A stretch of 64,000 nucleotides of DNA from Acidobacteriota bacterium (GCA_038040445.1 JBBPIG010000004.1:142190-206189), one strand, 5' to 3'. Counted from the first letter of the stretch, positions 1 to 9,983 are shown. Translations and numbers: made by a program. The notes: generated by a model not told the origin, from the sequence alone.

Positions 1-3000
1 GTGCGAGCGATCTTCTCCACGGCTTCGGGATCGTAAGACTCGCGCCCATTTCGAGTCTTCCGTTCGCGTGACAGCAGCGACCAGCGGCCGGCACTCGACA
101 TCGCGTAAACTGCTTCGCGGCGCTTTCGCCTGGTCGAAGCATTAGTCCGTTTGTTCGAAGGAGTGAGCAGCGCGCGCAAACCTGTAAAGCTGTCTGCCGT
201 CACAAGCCCGCACGCAACCAACTCCCCGAGCGCTTCTTCGATCTGTGTTTCGAGCAGCGAAACCCCTTCGAGCAGGTCGGTGAAGAACGACGCGCCGCCG
301 CTTACAAGGTATTCATAGATCGATTGCGCGGCCGATGAGAGATTGACGTCGCTTATTGAAGGCTGTGGGAACAGCGGCGCCCATAGCGATAGATTCTTTC
401 TGTTTAGCAAAGCTATCGGGGTCGTGCGCACCGGACCCGATGCTTTCAAGCGTTCCGGTCCCGGACGCGGCGTCGTCAATCGCGCCCACATCACTTGCCC
501 TGAAAGACAGAGCGAGTCGAGCCACGCCGGATCGTAGTCGACCATCCTTGCTGGAAAGATCTCGCCTTCCCAAGCAGCAGCGGGGGCTTCGAAACCCTCG
601 AGCTGCGAGATCAATGCGGCGAGGCTTTCGGGACTCTCAACCTGATGTTCCGGCGCGAGCTTCTGCCAGGTGAGAAGAAAGCGCACAAGGTCCGCACTCG
701 AGACGGGCTCAATCTCCTGGCGCAGACGATTCAGCGTGTAGCTATGAATTCGCGCGAGCAACCGCCGCGCGCACCACTCGGTCTCTTCAACACCTGGCGT
801 GAAGCGCCCGCGCATCACGAACCCTTCGCCCTCCAGTCTCGCAAGCGCGGCTTCAATCGAGAGAGCCGGCACGCCCATCGAGCTCGCCAGCGCGCCGATA
901 GTCGTCGGCCCAACTCCCTCGAGTCTTCCACGCACAATTTCAACAAGCGCATCGTCGCTCGTCCACGTAACAACAGCGAGAGCATCGGGCGCCGATATCG
1001 CCGGTTCAGTTTTGGATAGCGGGAAGATGGCCTGCAGTTGAGGCAGCCGTTCCGCGGCGACCCAAAGATCTCGACCGCCCGTGCGAAGAACCGCGGCTCG
1101 CCGATCCGCTTCAAGCTCGCTCAAGAAGGCGGGCCAATCTGGTTCACGGTTCCCTTCATCCGCTGTGATGAAGCCAAGCTCGACCAGTGCATCGTGCAAC
1201 TCGTCAGCTCGATCGACCTGCGGCCACACCTCGTCGCGCACTCGCTCGATCGCTCCAACATCGAGGGCGCCAAGATCGGAAGCCGTCTCAGGATCAAGCC
1301 ATCGCCTCTGAAAAACCGCGCGGGTTCTGCGCTCTTCAAGCGGCGCATCGTCCAGGTAGGCATACGGCCTCGCGTTCAAGATCTCCTGTGCGAGCGGCGA
1401 GGCTTCGACAACGTCGCGCGCGATCAAGGTCTTCTCGCCGCGCTCAATCGACGCGAGCAAAGCCTCGAGGCCTTCGATGTCCATCGCTTCTTCGAGGCAG
1501 TCCTGAACGGTCTGGTTCACAAGCGGGTGGTCGGGAATCTCGATGTCGCCTGCGGGCAGGTTCTCACCACACGCAACTTGATCCGGAAAAACGGCCGACA
1601 GCAGATCTTCGGCGAACATCCGTTGAAGCTGGGCCGGAATCTTTTTGCCCCCGCGACGCCGCGGGACGGCAAGCGCGCGAGTTATGTTCCATCGCCAGCG
1701 AATCTCAAACATCGGCGCGGCCAGCAGGGCTTGAGTCAGCAACGGTCGAACTGAAAACGAACGCAGATAATGAAAAACATCATCGAGCGCGAAGCTATGC
1801 GTCGCGCCCAGCGACAACACGATCGCGTCTTCGGTCGCGGCTGCCTGAAGCTCAAAGTTGAACTTGCGGCAGAATCGCTTGCGAAGCGCCAGCCCCCACG
1901 CGCGATTCAACCGGCTCCCGAAGGGCGAGTGAATCACCATCTGCTGTGACCCGCTCTCGTCGAAGAAGCGTTCGATCACCAGCGTCTCTTGCGAAGGCAT
2001 CACCCCAAGCGCGACCTTCGCTCCTATCAGGTACTCGACTATCTGTTCGGCGGCAGCAGTTGAAAGACCGATCTCATCAATCAGCCACGCAAGAGTTGAC
2101 CCCGCAGCATCGGGGTAAGCATCAGCGGCGAATCGGTCAGCGATCTCGGTGCGCAGCCGCGAGACCGCCGCGGAAAGCTCATGCGTTCGCGACGGCGCTT
2201 CGCCAAGCCAGAACGGAATCGAGGGCGGTTTGCCGTGAGCATCGGCGACTCGAACACGCCCGTTCTCGACCCTCACGATCTCCCACGACGTGTTCCCTAA
2301 CTGGAAGATGTCGCCTTGCATGCTCTCGACTGCCCAGTCTTCGTTGACCGTGCCGATTACCTGATCTGTGGGCTCGAGCACGACGGTATAGTCGGCGTTG
2401 TCGGGGATCGCGCCGCCCGAAGTGATCGCCGTCAACCGCGCGCCTTTTCGCCCGCGCAACCGGTGGTTGATCATGTCGTGATGCAAGTAAGCTCCGCGCT
2501 TTCCTCGGCGAGTTGTGAACCCATCGCGCAGCATCTTCACTATCTCGTCGAACTCGCTTCGATCGAGGCTGCGATACGGATATGCGCGGCGGATCGTCTC
2601 GAACAACTGGTCCTCCGTCCATTCATCGCTTGCGACCGCGGCAACGATCTGTTGCGCGAGTATGTCGAGCGGCTTCTCGGGAATGGACAACTGATCCAAC
2701 TCGCCTCGCCGAATCGAATCCAGCAGCGCCGCGCACTCAATCAATTCGTCGCGAGTAGTCGGAAAGATTCTTCCTTTCGGAAAGCCGGTCACGCTATGGC
2801 CCGACCTGCCGACGCGTTGAAGCAGGGTCGAAATCGCGCGAGTCGAACCGAGCTGGCACACCAGATCGATGTCGCCGATGTCGATTCCAAGCTCGAGCGA
2901 GGCCGTCGCAACCAGAGCTTTCAACTCGCCTGCTTTCAAGCGCTGTTCGGCGACAAGTCGTTGCTCACGAGCCAGGCTGCCATGATGTGAAGTCACGTTC

Positions 3001-3902
3001 TCGTCGCCGATGCGCTCGCCAAGATAACGCGCGACTCGCTCGGCCATCCTTCTGGTGTTGACGAACACGAGGGTCGTTCGATGAGTGACGATCAACTGAG
3101 CGAGACGATCGTAGACTTCATCAAAGACCTCGCCTGACATCACCGCGCCCAGCGGCGAGCCGGGGACCTCAATCGCGATATCGAGTTCGCGCTTGTGACC
3201 TGAGTCGATGATCGTGCAATTCGGCGTTCCGTCTTTGTCGATGTTCCGTGTTCCAACCAGGAATCGCGCGACTTCTTCGATGGGACGTTGCGTGGCCGAG
3301 AGACCTATGCGAACCAGATCGTCGCCGACAAGCGCTTGCAGTCGTTCGACGGAGAGCGCGAGATGCGAGCCTCTTTTGCTGCCCACCATCGCGTGGATTT
3401 CATCTACGATCAACGTGCGCGCGGTCTTAAGCATGCGCCGGCCGCCTTCGCTGGTGAGCAAGATGTAAAGCGACTCGGGCGTGGTGACGATGATGTGAGG
3501 CGGCCGCTTGATCATCGCTGTGCGTTCTGATGCAGGAGTGTCGCCGGTGCGAACCATCGTGCGAATGTTGATATCGTCCACCCCGAGCAACTTCAGTTCT
3601 TGCTGAATGCCTGCGAGCGGTTCCTGCAGGTTCTTCTGAATGTCGTTGCTCAGCGCTTTGAGCGGCGAGACATAGACGACGTGCGTGGTGTCTTCAAGCG
3701 AGCCGGCCAGCGCGAGCCTGACAAGATCGTCGATGGCCGCGAGAAAAGCCGATAGCGTCTTGCCGGATCCCGTAGGCGCCGAGATCAACGTATGCCGGCG
3801 TTCTTTGATCGAAGGCCACGCGCGTTCCTGCGACGGTGTCGGCGCGTCGAATTGCTTAGCGAACCAGTTGGCGACCGCGGGGTGAAAGAGGTTGAGGCTC
3901 AT
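1..3902 (-). CDS. lhr: Lhr-type large ATP-dependent helicase (3' end cut by window)
   Basis: Reading the minus strand from an ATG at 3902 gives at least 1300 uninterrupted codons running off the left edge, so the C-terminus is missing. Visible motifs in order are Walker A APTGSGKT (about residues 42-49), DEIH box (167-170), the SAT motif in GLSATQRP and motif [10 protein letters not shown], followed by a long Lhr-specific region. This order and the length over 1300 residues fit the Lhr family of superfamily 2 3'-to-5' DNA helicases, linked to DNA repair. The start follows [10 protein letters not shown], typical of the family. The gene is monocistronic as far as visible; the upstream neighbour is a toxin-antitoxin pair on the same strand. 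Confidence 0.93.
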   Translation of the reverse strand, partial: MSLNLFHPAVANWFAKQFDAPTPSQERAWPSIKERRHTLISAPTGSGKTLSAFLAAIDDLVRLALAGSLEDTTHVVYVSPLKALSNDIQKNLQEPLAGIQQELKLLGVDDINIRTMVRTGDTPASERTAMIKRPPHIIVTTPESLYILLTSEGGRRMLKTARTLIVDEIHAMVGSKRGSHLALSVERLQALVGDDLVRIGLSATQRPIEEVARFLVGTRNIDKDGTPNCTIIDSGHKRELDIAIEVPGSPLGAVMSGEVFDEVYDRLAQLIVTHRTTLVFVNTRRMAERVARYLGERIGDENVTSHHGSLAREQRLVAEQRLKAGELKALVATASLELGIDIGDIDLVCQLGSTRAISTLLQRVGRSGHSVTGFPKGRIFPTTRDELIECAALLDSIRRGELDQLSIPEKPLDILAQQIVAAVASDEWTEDQLFETIRRAYPYRSLDRSEFDEIVKMLRDGFTTRRGKRGAYLHHDMINHRLRGRKGARLTAITSGGAIPDNADYTVVLEPTDQVIGTVNEDWAVESMQGDIFQLGNTSWEIVRVENGRVRVADAHGKPPSIPFWLGEAPSRTHELSAAVSRLRTEIADRFAADAYPDAAGSTLAWLIDEIGLSTAAAEQIVEYLIGAKVALGVMPSQETLVIERFFDESGSQQMVIHSPFGSRLNRAWGLALRKRFCRKFNFELQAAATEDAIVLSLGATHSFALDDVFHYLRSFSVRPLLTQALLAAPMFEIRWRWNITRALAVPRRRGGKKIPAQLQRMFAEDLLSAVFPDQVACGENLPAGDIEIPDHPLVNQTVQDCLEEAMDIEGLEALLASIERGEKTLIARDVVEASPLAQEILNARPYAYLDDAPLEERRTRAVFQRRWLDPETASDLGALDVGAIERVRDEVWPQVDRADELHDALVELGFITADEGNREPDWPAFLSELEADRRAAVLRTGGRDLWVAAERLPQLQAIFPLSKTEPAISAPDALAVVTWTSDDALVEIVRGRLEGVGPTTIGALASSMGVPALSIEAALARLEGEGFVMRGRFTPGVEETEWCARRLLARIHSYTLNRLRQEIEPVSSADLVRFLLTWQKLAPEHQVESPESLAALISQLEGFEAPAAAWEGEIFPARMVDYDPAWLDSLCLSGQVMWARLTTPRPGPERLKASGPVRTTPIALLNRKNLSLWAPLFPQPSISDVNLSSAAQSIYEYLVSGGASFFTDLLEGVSLLETQIEEALGELVACGLVTADSFTGLRALLTPSNKRTNASTRRKRREAVYAMSSAGRWSLLSRERKTRNGRESYDPEAVEKIAR

Positions 3903-4131
3903 AGCGCGGTATTATACCAGCGGCTCTTATCGGAAAGAACCGGCGCTGGAGACAATGCAACAACCCTGTCGGCCTGCGTGAAAGGTACCGCCGGCGATGA
4001 CCGTGTCAACGACTCTCGGCGCCAGATACCATCAACACAATGACGCCCTTCAGCGGGTGCCCGGGATGCCAATTCCCCTCATAGCTATGTTGAATGAGCG
4101 TCTCTTCCAACTACTTGTTAAGCCAACCCCG

Positions 4132-4401
4132 CTACAGTCGTTTAAGCAGTTGATCGTATTCAGCGTGAGAACCGATCCAAAACCAGTAAATCTGATCTGT
4201 CTCTAGCAATCCCACTGCCCGGTAGCCTATTCCCACACGCACTGCGTAGATTGCTTGCGGTTGGCTAACTCGCTTGAATTGGAGGCTAGGGTGATAAGGA
4301 TCGGTTCGCCACAGCTCATAGGCTCGATCAGCTTGTTCTTGAATTGCACGTGGGAGCTGTTCAAGTAGCTTCCGGAACTGCTTTGTAGCTCGTGATCTCA
4401 C
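4132..4401 (-). CDS. RelE/ParE-type toxin, type II toxin-antitoxin
   Basis: An 89-residue basic protein with the RelE/ParE fold signature: helical N-terminus (FRKLLEQLPRAIQEQA), then beta strands ending in YWFWIGSHAEYDQLL. The final IGSHAEYD block is typical of ParE/HigB-like toxins. Its ATG overlaps the stop of the upstream gene by 4 bp (4398-4401), which indicates translational coupling with the presumed antitoxin. Known members inhibit gyrase or cleave mRNA on ribosomes; the sequence does not decide which applies here. Confidence 0.8.
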   Translation of the reverse strand: MRSRATKQFRKLLEQLPRAIQEQADRAYELWRTDPYHPSLQFKRVSQPQAIYAVRVGIGYRAVGLLETDQIYWFWIGSHAEYDQLLKRL

Positions 4402-4637
4402 AGACTCCGGTCACCACCTGGGAAAACGTCATCCAGCGGGTTAGTATCCCCGGCGCGGATTTCTTGCCGCGCCAGTTCAGATAGCCGGTCCCATTGCTGG
4501 TCAGTGGTCGCATTGAAGCGGGTTGTCCATTCTTCTTCATCCGCTAGTTCGGCAAGGATACGTGCGGCAATAGCATCCTGCTCCTCGGCGGGTCGTTTGC
4601 CAATCTCGGTGATAGCTCGCTCGAGTAGTTCAGTCAT
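4398..4637 (-). CDS. Antitoxin partner of the RelE/ParE-type toxin
   Basis: A 79-residue acidic protein (MTELLERAITEIGKRPAEEQ...) placed directly upstream of the toxin with a 4-bp ATGA overlap. It is rich in Glu, Asp and Ala, with a predicted helical N-terminus built on the EEQDAIAARILAELADEEEW stretch, as in small antitoxins paired with ParE-like toxins. No classical HTH or RHH motif is obvious, so the assignment rests on size, charge and operon order. Confidence 0.72.
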   Translation of the reverse strand: MTELLERAITEIGKRPAEEQDAIAARILAELADEEEWTTRFNATTDQQWDRLSELARQEIRAGDTNPLDDVFPGGDRSL

Positions 4638-4850
4638 GCCTTCTGTCCTTCAGGCCATAGTAGTGATTGCAAATGGACCACGCAAGTTAAGGTAAGGGCC
4701 ATTGGTCTAACGCCAATGGATGAGGAGCGCCGCTTTTTGGAGTCGCCTCCATCCTCTTGTTCGTCGCGTGTTTGGTTTCAATTTCTTATCGTTCGTTGTT
4801 TCAAACTCTCCCATCATGTTAAAGTCGAAACAAGTAAGGAGGAGTCACTG

Positions 4851-5102
4851 ATGTCGAGTAGAACCTTAACCATAGATACACTGATACAGTCTGATTTATG
4901 GCGCGAGTTTGAGAAAACAGCCCGCGATAAACGTCGTCGCCCAGTTGAATTACTGGCGGATGTGATTGCTGATTTTCTCGAAACACAAGAAGGTGTGACT
5001 ATATTCGACGACATCGAGCGCGACATCCGCCACACGAACTACACTGAAGACGATGCTGTTGAACTTGTAAAAACTTATCGTGCTTCACGGAGACAATCAT
5101 AG
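4851..5102 (+). CDS. Small antitoxin-like protein, paralogue A
   Basis: An 83-residue protein starting at the ATG at 4851, preceded by a strong GGAGG at 4838-4844; the longer reading from 4716 lacks a ribosome site. It aligns over its whole length with the antitoxin at 5550-5786: both have LIQS/LLQS, WREFE/RREFE, a central PV-LA block and the C-terminal YTEDDAV-LV-TYR. It converges on the PIN toxin gene and overlaps its 3' end by 6 bp. It has no toxin of its own on its strand, so it is either a second antitoxin for the PIN protein or a relic of an inverted duplication. Confidence 0.75.
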   Translation: MSSRTLTIDTLIQSDLWREFEKTARDKRRRPVELLADVIADFLETQEGVTIFDDIERDIRHTNYTEDDAVELVKTYRASRRQS

Positions 5103-5549
5103 CTCTCCAAGTTCTTGCAATAGCTCTAACGGCGTGACAATCTCAAAACGTAACCCGCGCAACTCCGCCTTCGGAATATCGAGCAAGTCATGATCACGCG
5201 ACACGAGATACTTGGCTTTGCCAACGCGTGCCGTGGCGAGAAATTTATTGTCTGTGGCATCACGGCTCAAACGGACGCGGGTTCCGAGATTAACCTGTGT
5301 CACATAGGAAGCGGTGTCAAGACGAGCCTCAAGCAGTTTCAAAACATCGGGTGCGATGCCGGCATAAGCTTCCAAAACTCTTAGATATTCACGCTTAACG
5401 GGTGGGCTGATGATCAGTTGCAACTTACGCTGAGATTGCCACAAATCCATCACGCGACGATTGATGCCGTGGCGATCGTGTTTGATAAAGCGTGTGACAA
5501 ACAGGTTCGTATCGAACACCACAGGAATACGGGCTCTTTTGCGAGGCAC
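5097..5549 (-). CDS. PIN-domain toxin (VapC-like ribonuclease)
   Basis: A 150-residue PIN domain. The first catalytic acid is Asp13 in VVFDTNLFV, followed by the KREYLRVL acidic helix, SRDATDNKFLATA and the VSRDHDLLDI block, matching the PIN toxin family (putative toxin component of TA systems). Members are Mg-dependent RNases. The start lies one base after the stop of the antitoxin at 5550-5786, so the two are co-transcribed. Its 3' end overlaps the convergent paralogue of that antitoxin. Confidence 0.85.
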   Translation of the reverse strand: MPRKRARIPVVFDTNLFVTRFIKHDRHGINRRVMDLWQSQRKLQLIISPPVKREYLRVLEAYAGIAPDVLKLLEARLDTASYVTQVNLGTRVRLSRDATDNKFLATARVGKAKYLVSRDHDLLDIPKAELRGLRFEIVTPLELLQELGEL

Positions 5550-5786
5550 TTACTTTTCTCCATATTGTTGCCGGTAAGTGCGAACTAAATCCACTGCGTC
5601 ATCTTCGGTGTACCCACTCTTGCGTCCTTCGCGTTCGATTGCGTCAAAGAGTTTGGAATCTCTTTGCGATTCGATGAACTCAGCCATCAATTGAGCCAGC
5701 ACATCTACCGGTTTTTGCTTGGAAGAGCGGGCGGCGGCTTCAAACTCGCGGCGCAAATTCGATTGTAATAAAGCCTCAATGGTCAT
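5550..5786 (-). CDS. Antitoxin of the PIN toxin, paralogue B
   Basis: A 78-residue protein immediately upstream of the PIN toxin gene with no spacing. An AGGAGG-type site lies just upstream of the ATG at 5786 (5792-5798 on the minus strand). About half of its residues match the convergent protein at 4851-5102, including the C-terminal YTEDDAVDLVRTYR. Gene order antitoxin-toxin and tight coupling support the antitoxin role; the fold is not recognised by eye. Confidence 0.75.
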   Translation of the reverse strand: MTIEALLQSNLRREFEAAARSSKQKPVDVLAQLMAEFIESQRDSKLFDAIEREGRKSGYTEDDAVDLVRTYRQQYGEK

Positions 5787-5929
5787 GTTTTGAAACCTCC
5801 TTTTTCGCTAGCAATTGTACCACGAGACACCTGGCACCCTGCGCCCGCGAGCTCGTCGAATCGGGAGTTATGCTGTGGGTCGATTTCAAAGTGAGGAAAC
5901 CGCAAGATGATAGTCAGGCCGCGTTTCGA

Positions 5930-6439
5930 CTAATCACCCGAGCGATCCGCGACGCTGCGCGGCAAGCCCATCGCGTCCGCGCGCTCAGTATCCGTCAAGA
6001 AGCGTGACGAGGCCACAGCATTGTCGAGTGGGGCCTGAAGCACCTGGCCTTGCGCGGCAACGATGACACCGAAGACCCAGAATAGACCGCCCACTATCGC
6101 GGCGAGGACGATCCCCACCTCGGTCAGCGCGCTAATGCTCAACGAGCCGACGACGATGATGCCGGCAAGCACCAAGCCGACAACTTTGATGATAGTTCCG
6201 AGTCCCACCAACCCCGCCCCAACGCGATACGCATCCTGGTACCTATTTACGACGGGCGACCTCAATTCGTCGATCGGGCGCTTCGTCGCGGAAGGGTCAG
6301 CCACGCCCGGGAACCGGAGTTCCTCACGGTGGATTTCTTCCTCTTCTCGCTTTCGTTTCACATAATCGCGGTTGTAATGGTCGTTCACACAGTTCATGAC
6401 ATGATCATCATTCTCTGTGCCGCACAGACATTGCCACAT
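5930..6439 (-). CDS. Hypothetical membrane protein with N-terminal zinc-ribbon-like motif
   Basis: A 169-residue protein. The N-terminus WQCLCGTENDDHVMNC has Cys pairs resembling half of a zinc ribbon, followed by a charged stretch (KRKREEEEIHREE) and two hydrophobic segments around residues 75-98 and 103-130 that look like transmembrane helices. A GGAGG-like site (ggaggttctcc on the minus strand) precedes the ATG. No family is recognised. Confidence 0.65.
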   Translation of the reverse strand: MWQCLCGTENDDHVMNCVNDHYNRDYVKRKREEEEIHREELRFPGVADPSATKRPIDELRSPVVNRYQDAYRVGAGLVGLGTIIKVVGLVLAGIIVVGSLSISALTEVGIVLAAIVGGLFWVFGVIVAAQGQVLQAPLDNAVASSRFLTDTERADAMGLPRSVADRSGD

Positions 6440-6469
6440 TGGAGAACCTCCTCTTCGTCAACCTAACTC

Positions 6470-6895
6470 TCAGATGAACAGCTCCACGGAGACGTGAAAG
6501 AACTCCGCAAGCGCCTTCGCTTTGCTCTTGCTGATCGCGCGCTTGCCATTGAGCACCTCGGAGGTCAGACCCTTCGAGCCGAACACCTCCCAAAGGTCGC
6601 TTGGTTTCAAGTCGCGAGCGGCCATCAGTTCCCGCAGGATGCTGAGAGGCGTCGCCTTTGAGCTCCTTTCGAGACGATAGTGCTCGGTCTCAAACTTCTC
6701 GATCAACGCGACAAGCAAGTCGAGCAAAGCGCTCTCTTCTGGAGTCAGGTTCTCTTCGCCCTTCGACATCAGTTGATCGACCAGGGCGAGCATACGTTCA
6801 TTCTCTTCTTCGCTCGTGATTGCGCGAGGCTGGGCCTTGGCGAGCAAACGAGAATACTTCCTGGCATCGATCCGCACGCTAGGTACCGCAGTCAT
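6470..6895 (-). CDS. HigA-like HTH (XRE) antitoxin, apparently without a toxin
   Basis: A 141-residue protein from the ATG at 6895 (MTAVPSVRID). The N-terminal half is helical and acidic; the C-terminal half carries a helix-turn-helix (TPLSILRELMAARDLKPSDL, then SKGLTSEVLNGKRAISK) typical of HigA antitoxins of host-inhibition modules. A longer reading from 7024 exists but overlaps the start of the divergent radical SAM gene. No HigB-type toxin is found next to it: the segment between 6896 and 7018 codes for nothing convincing. It may be an orphan regulator or half of a decayed module. Confidence 0.75.
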   Translation of the reverse strand: MTAVPSVRIDARKYSRLLAKAQPRAITSEEENERMLALVDQLMSKGEENLTPEESALLDLLVALIEKFETEHYRLERSSKATPLSILRELMAARDLKPSDLWEVFGSKGLTSEVLNGKRAISKSKAKALAEFFHVSVELFI

Positions 6896-7018
6896 GTCTG
6901 TGATGTTCACGCGCTGTGAACCAAACGTCAAGCATTGGCGAGCTTCAGGGTTGAAGCGCAATCCGCGTAACTTCCAATCGTGGTTGACATCAGTCTCAGC
7001 TTGCAGTTTGCTTGATCC

Positions 7019-8098
7019 GTGCAATCAGAATCAAAGCCCAACTCATCGCGTGGCCGCGGGACGCCTGAGAATCCGCCCAATCGGTTCGAGCGGCTCGCGT
7101 ATCTTCCAATCATCGACTCGCCTGATGATGAAGAACGCGCGGTAAAGACTCAATACTTGAAAGATGCGTCGCGGTCGCTGATCACCTTCAACGACAGCCC
7201 GGATGTCGGCTTCGAAGCGAGCATCAACCCGTATCGTGGCTGCGAGCACGGCTGCATCTACTGCTATGCTCGCCCCTATCACGAGTACCTCGGCTTTTCC
7301 GCCGGGCTCGACTTCGAAACAAAGATACTCGTCAAAGAAGACGCGCCCGAGTTGCTTCGCGCGGAGCTTGCTTCGCCCAAGTGGCAGCCGAAAGTCGTCG
7401 CCATCAGCGGGGTGACCGATGCCTATCAACCGATCGAGCGGAAGCTACAGCTCACGCGGCGATGTCTGGAAGTGCTGGCCGAGTTTCGCAATCCGGTCGT
7501 CATCGTGACCAAGAACCAACTGGTCACCCGCGACATCGATCTTTTGAAAGAGCTCGCGAGTTTCAACGCGGCGGCCGTTTGCGTGTCTGTCACCACGCTC
7601 GACGCTGAGCTAGCGCGAGTGATGGAACCGCGAACGTCAACGCCAGCGAACAGGCTTGACGCAATTCAAACATTGGCGGAAGCTGGCGTCCCCGTTCGCG
7701 TGTTGGTGGCGCCGATCATTCCAGGCTTAACGGATCACGAAATTCCTTCGATCATTCAGGCCGCGGCGAAGGCCGGCGCCAGCCACGCGGGTTACGTGGT
7801 GGTGCGCTTGCCGCATGGTGTCGGCGAGCTGTTTGAGAAATGGTTAGAGGAACACTTTCCCGATCGGAAGAAGAAAGTGCTCAACCGGATTCGCGAGATG
7901 CGCGGCGGAAAGCTGAACGATCCGAGCTTCGGTTCACGGATGAGAGGCGAGGGCGTCTTCGCCGAACAGATCAGGTCGATGTTCAAGCTCGCGTGCCGCA
8001 AGGCCGGGATCGAGGGAGGCGGGCCGGAGCTTTCTACCGCGGCGTTCCGGCGGCCGAGCGGCCCACAGTTAAGTTTGTTTGAAACCCAAAGAGACTAA
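7019..8098 (+). CDS. PA0069-family radical SAM protein
   Basis: A 359-residue protein with a CX3CX2C iron-sulfur motif at Cys75, Cys79 and Cys82 (CEHGCIYCY), preceded by INPYRGCEHGC, the hallmark of the PA0069/SplB-like radical SAM subgroup. The region VVAISGVTDAYQPIE and VTKNQLVTRDIDLL continue the TIM barrel. The start is a GTG at 7019 without a clear ribosome site, so a downstream start is possible. The substrate of this family is not established; similarity to spore photoproduct lyase suggests a nucleic-acid link, which is only inference. Confidence 0.88.
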   Translation: MQSESKPNSSRGRGTPENPPNRFERLAYLPIIDSPDDEERAVKTQYLKDASRSLITFNDSPDVGFEASINPYRGCEHGCIYCYARPYHEYLGFSAGLDFETKILVKEDAPELLRAELASPKWQPKVVAISGVTDAYQPIERKLQLTRRCLEVLAEFRNPVVIVTKNQLVTRDIDLLKELASFNAAAVCVSVTTLDAELARVMEPRTSTPANRLDAIQTLAEAGVPVRVLVAPIIPGLTDHEIPSIIQAAAKAGASHAGYVVVRLPHGVGELFEKWLEEHFPDRKKKVLNRIREMRGGKLNDPSFGSRMRGEGVFAEQIRSMFKLACRKAGIEGGGPELSTAAFRRPSGPQLSLFETQRD

Positions 8099-8138
8099 AC
8101 CGCGGAGGACGCGGGGGAACGCGAAGCCCGTCAAAACT

Positions 8139-8870
8139 ATGGGAAGCGACAGATTTCCAGTCACGCGGTTGTCCGCAATCGTCGCCGCTTCAAGCTCAGA
8201 TCAGGAGGAACGAAACCGCGCGTTCGAAGTCCTCATCGCCGCCTACTGGATGCCGGTCTACAAGTACATCCGCATCAAATGGAACAAACCTACCGAAGAC
8301 GCTCGAGACCTCACTCAGGGTTTTTTTCTGGAGGCGATGGAAAAGAACTTCTTCGCCCGATACGACGCGTCGAAGGCAAAATTCCGAACCTTCCTTCGAA
8401 CCTGCTTGGATGGTTTCGTCGCGAATGAAAACAAGGCCGCTCACCGCATCAAACGCGGAGGCGACGCGACGATTCTCTCGCTTGATTTCGACGGCGCCGA
8501 AGAACAGTTGAAGATCGCGACGCCCCCCGCCGCAAACGCAATCGATGACTACTTTGAAAAGGAGTGGGCGCGAAGCGTGTTTAGCCTCGCCCTTGAAAGC
8601 TTTCGCCTTCGCCTGGCCGAGTCCGGGAAAGAGATTCACCTTCGGCTATTCGAGCGATACGTGCTTGACGACGACGATGATGGGCCGAAGACAAGCTACA
8701 AGGCTCTCGCGGCGGAGTTCAATCTCTCTACAAGCGACGTTACGAACTATCTTGCATACGCGCGGCGCGAGTTTCGCCGAATCATTTTGGAAAAGCTTCG
8801 CGAGATGACCGCAACCGACGAAGAATACCGGCGCGAAGCCCGCGCGCTTCTTGGAGCCGCCCCGTTATGA
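8139..8870 (+). CDS. ECF-type RNA polymerase sigma factor (kinase-linked group)
   Basis: A 243-residue protein from the ATG at 8139; an alternative TTG start at 8079 would overlap the preceding gene. Region 2 is visible as AYWMPVYKYIRIKWNKPTEDARDLTQGFFLEAMEKN split by the usual insert, and region 4 as TSYKALAAEFNLSTSDVTNYLAYARREFRRIILE. The composition matches ECF-like sigma factors that stand next to Ser/Thr kinases in Acidobacteriota and Planctomycetota. The kinase gene follows after 18 bp, which suggests that phosphorylation rather than an anti-sigma factor controls it (inference). Confidence 0.85.
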   Translation: MGSDRFPVTRLSAIVAASSSDQEERNRAFEVLIAAYWMPVYKYIRIKWNKPTEDARDLTQGFFLEAMEKNFFARYDASKAKFRTFLRTCLDGFVANENKAAHRIKRGGDATILSLDFDGAEEQLKIATPPAANAIDDYFEKEWARSVFSLALESFRLRLAESGKEIHLRLFERYVLDDDDDGPKTSYKALAAEFNLSTSDVTNYLAYARREFRRIILEKLREMTATDEEYRREARALLGAAPL

Positions 8871-8888
8871 AATGCCACATGAAATGCC

Positions 8889-9983
8889 ATGAGATGGCTC
8901 TCTGACAACGCCGTCCAGCGCCTGCGCGAAGAAGCAGACTTGCCCGATCTTGGCAGCTCGAAGTACCTGGTCGTTCACAAACTGGGCTCGGGCGGGATGG
9001 GGACGGTCTATCTCGCGCAGGACATCGACCTCGGCCGTAAGGTCGCTGTGAAGGTCATGAACGTGGCCGAGCAGACGGGCGCGCTTGCCGCGCGAATGAC
9101 GCGGGAAGCCAGGATAGTCGCGCTGCTCGAACACCCGAGCATCGTTCCAATACACGATGTTGGTGCGCTTGATGACGGCCGGGTCTTCTACGCGATGAAG
9201 CTTGTGCAGGGTGCGCGGCTCGATGAGTTCGCTACCGGCGCGACGTCCCTCTCCGATCTGCTGCGGATCTTTCAAAAGGTCTGCGAAGCCGTGGCATTCG
9301 CTCATACGCGGGGTGTGATTCATCGCGACCTGAAGCCCGAAAACATCATGGTTGGTCCGTTCGGCGAAGTGCTGGTCATGGACTGGGGCGTGGCGAAGGT
9401 GCTGAGCCACCCAAGAGCTGAAGTAGCTGCCGGCTCGCCAGAGAGGACCGAGCTCGGAGTCATCGAAGATGCCGACCTTGTGGCGACGCTTCCACTTATT
9501 GACGCCGGCTCGCCCTCCGACACGAGCAGTGGAACCGTGATCGGCACGCCGGCTTACATGGCGCCCGAGCAAGCGCTCGGCAAAACTGAACTCCTCGACC
9601 AACGCACTGACGTTTACGCGCTTGGCGCGGTTCTTTACTTTCTGCTCACAAGCCGCCCGCCGTCCGAGTTCGCCCGGCCAGCGGATGACCGGGAAACCCA
9701 TTCTCGCCCGCTTCATCCACGGGAGATCAACTCAAAGATTCCGCGCGCGGTCGAGGCCATCTGTTTGAAAGCGATGTCCGAGCAGCGTGACGCCCGGTAT
9801 GCGAGCGCCGAAGAAATCGCCGGTGAGGTGATAAGGTTTTTGGACGGCCAGCCCGTCTCAGCTTATCGGGAGAACATCTTCGAGAAGGCCGGTCGATGGC
9901 TGAGCAGGAATCGCTTCATCGTTCTGCTGATCGTCGCCTACCTGATAATGCGGCTGATTGTATTTTTCTGGGTGGGGCGTTAA
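8889..9983 (+). CDS. Membrane-anchored Ser/Thr protein kinase
   Basis: A 364-residue Hanks-type kinase. The glycine loop is GSGGMGTVY (residues 33-41), catalytic Lys55 in VAVKV, HRDLKPEN (145-152) and the metal-binding loop reads DWG at 165-167 instead of DFG, a common variant in bacterial kinases. The APE motif is MAPEQA. The C-terminus holds one hydrophobic helix (about 343-362) ending at the membrane, with no sensor domain beyond it. Co-transcribed with the sigma factor just upstream, which is the likely partner. Confidence 0.93.
   Translation: MRWLSDNAVQRLREEADLPDLGSSKYLVVHKLGSGGMGTVYLAQDIDLGRKVAVKVMNVAEQTGALAARMTREARIVALLEHPSIVPIHDVGALDDGRVFYAMKLVQGARLDEFATGATSLSDLLRIFQKVCEAVAFAHTRGVIHRDLKPENIMVGPFGEVLVMDWGVAKVLSHPRAEVAAGSPERTELGVIEDADLVATLPLIDAGSPSDTSSGTVIGTPAYMAPEQALGKTELLDQRTDVYALGAVLYFLLTSRPPSEFARPADDRETHSRPLHPREINSKIPRAVEAICLKAMSEQRDARYASAEEIAGEVIRFLDGQPVSAYRENIFEKAGRWLSRNRFIVLLIVAYLIMRLIVFFWVGR

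Noticed and set aside
1038-1861. Long plus-strand frames (238 and 224 codons) at the left end
   Set aside because: They are antisense to the Lhr helicase, which has clear motifs across the same DNA; the plus-strand products are Arg/Ser-rich with no family resemblance.
8096-8135. CGCGGAGGACGCGG-like sequence near the ECF start as another heptad repeat
   Set aside because: Only two weak units with irregular spacing; not enough to call a repeat.
8865-9716. 283-codon minus-strand frame
   Set aside because: It is the shadow of the Ser/Thr kinase gene, whose catalytic motifs lie on the plus strand.
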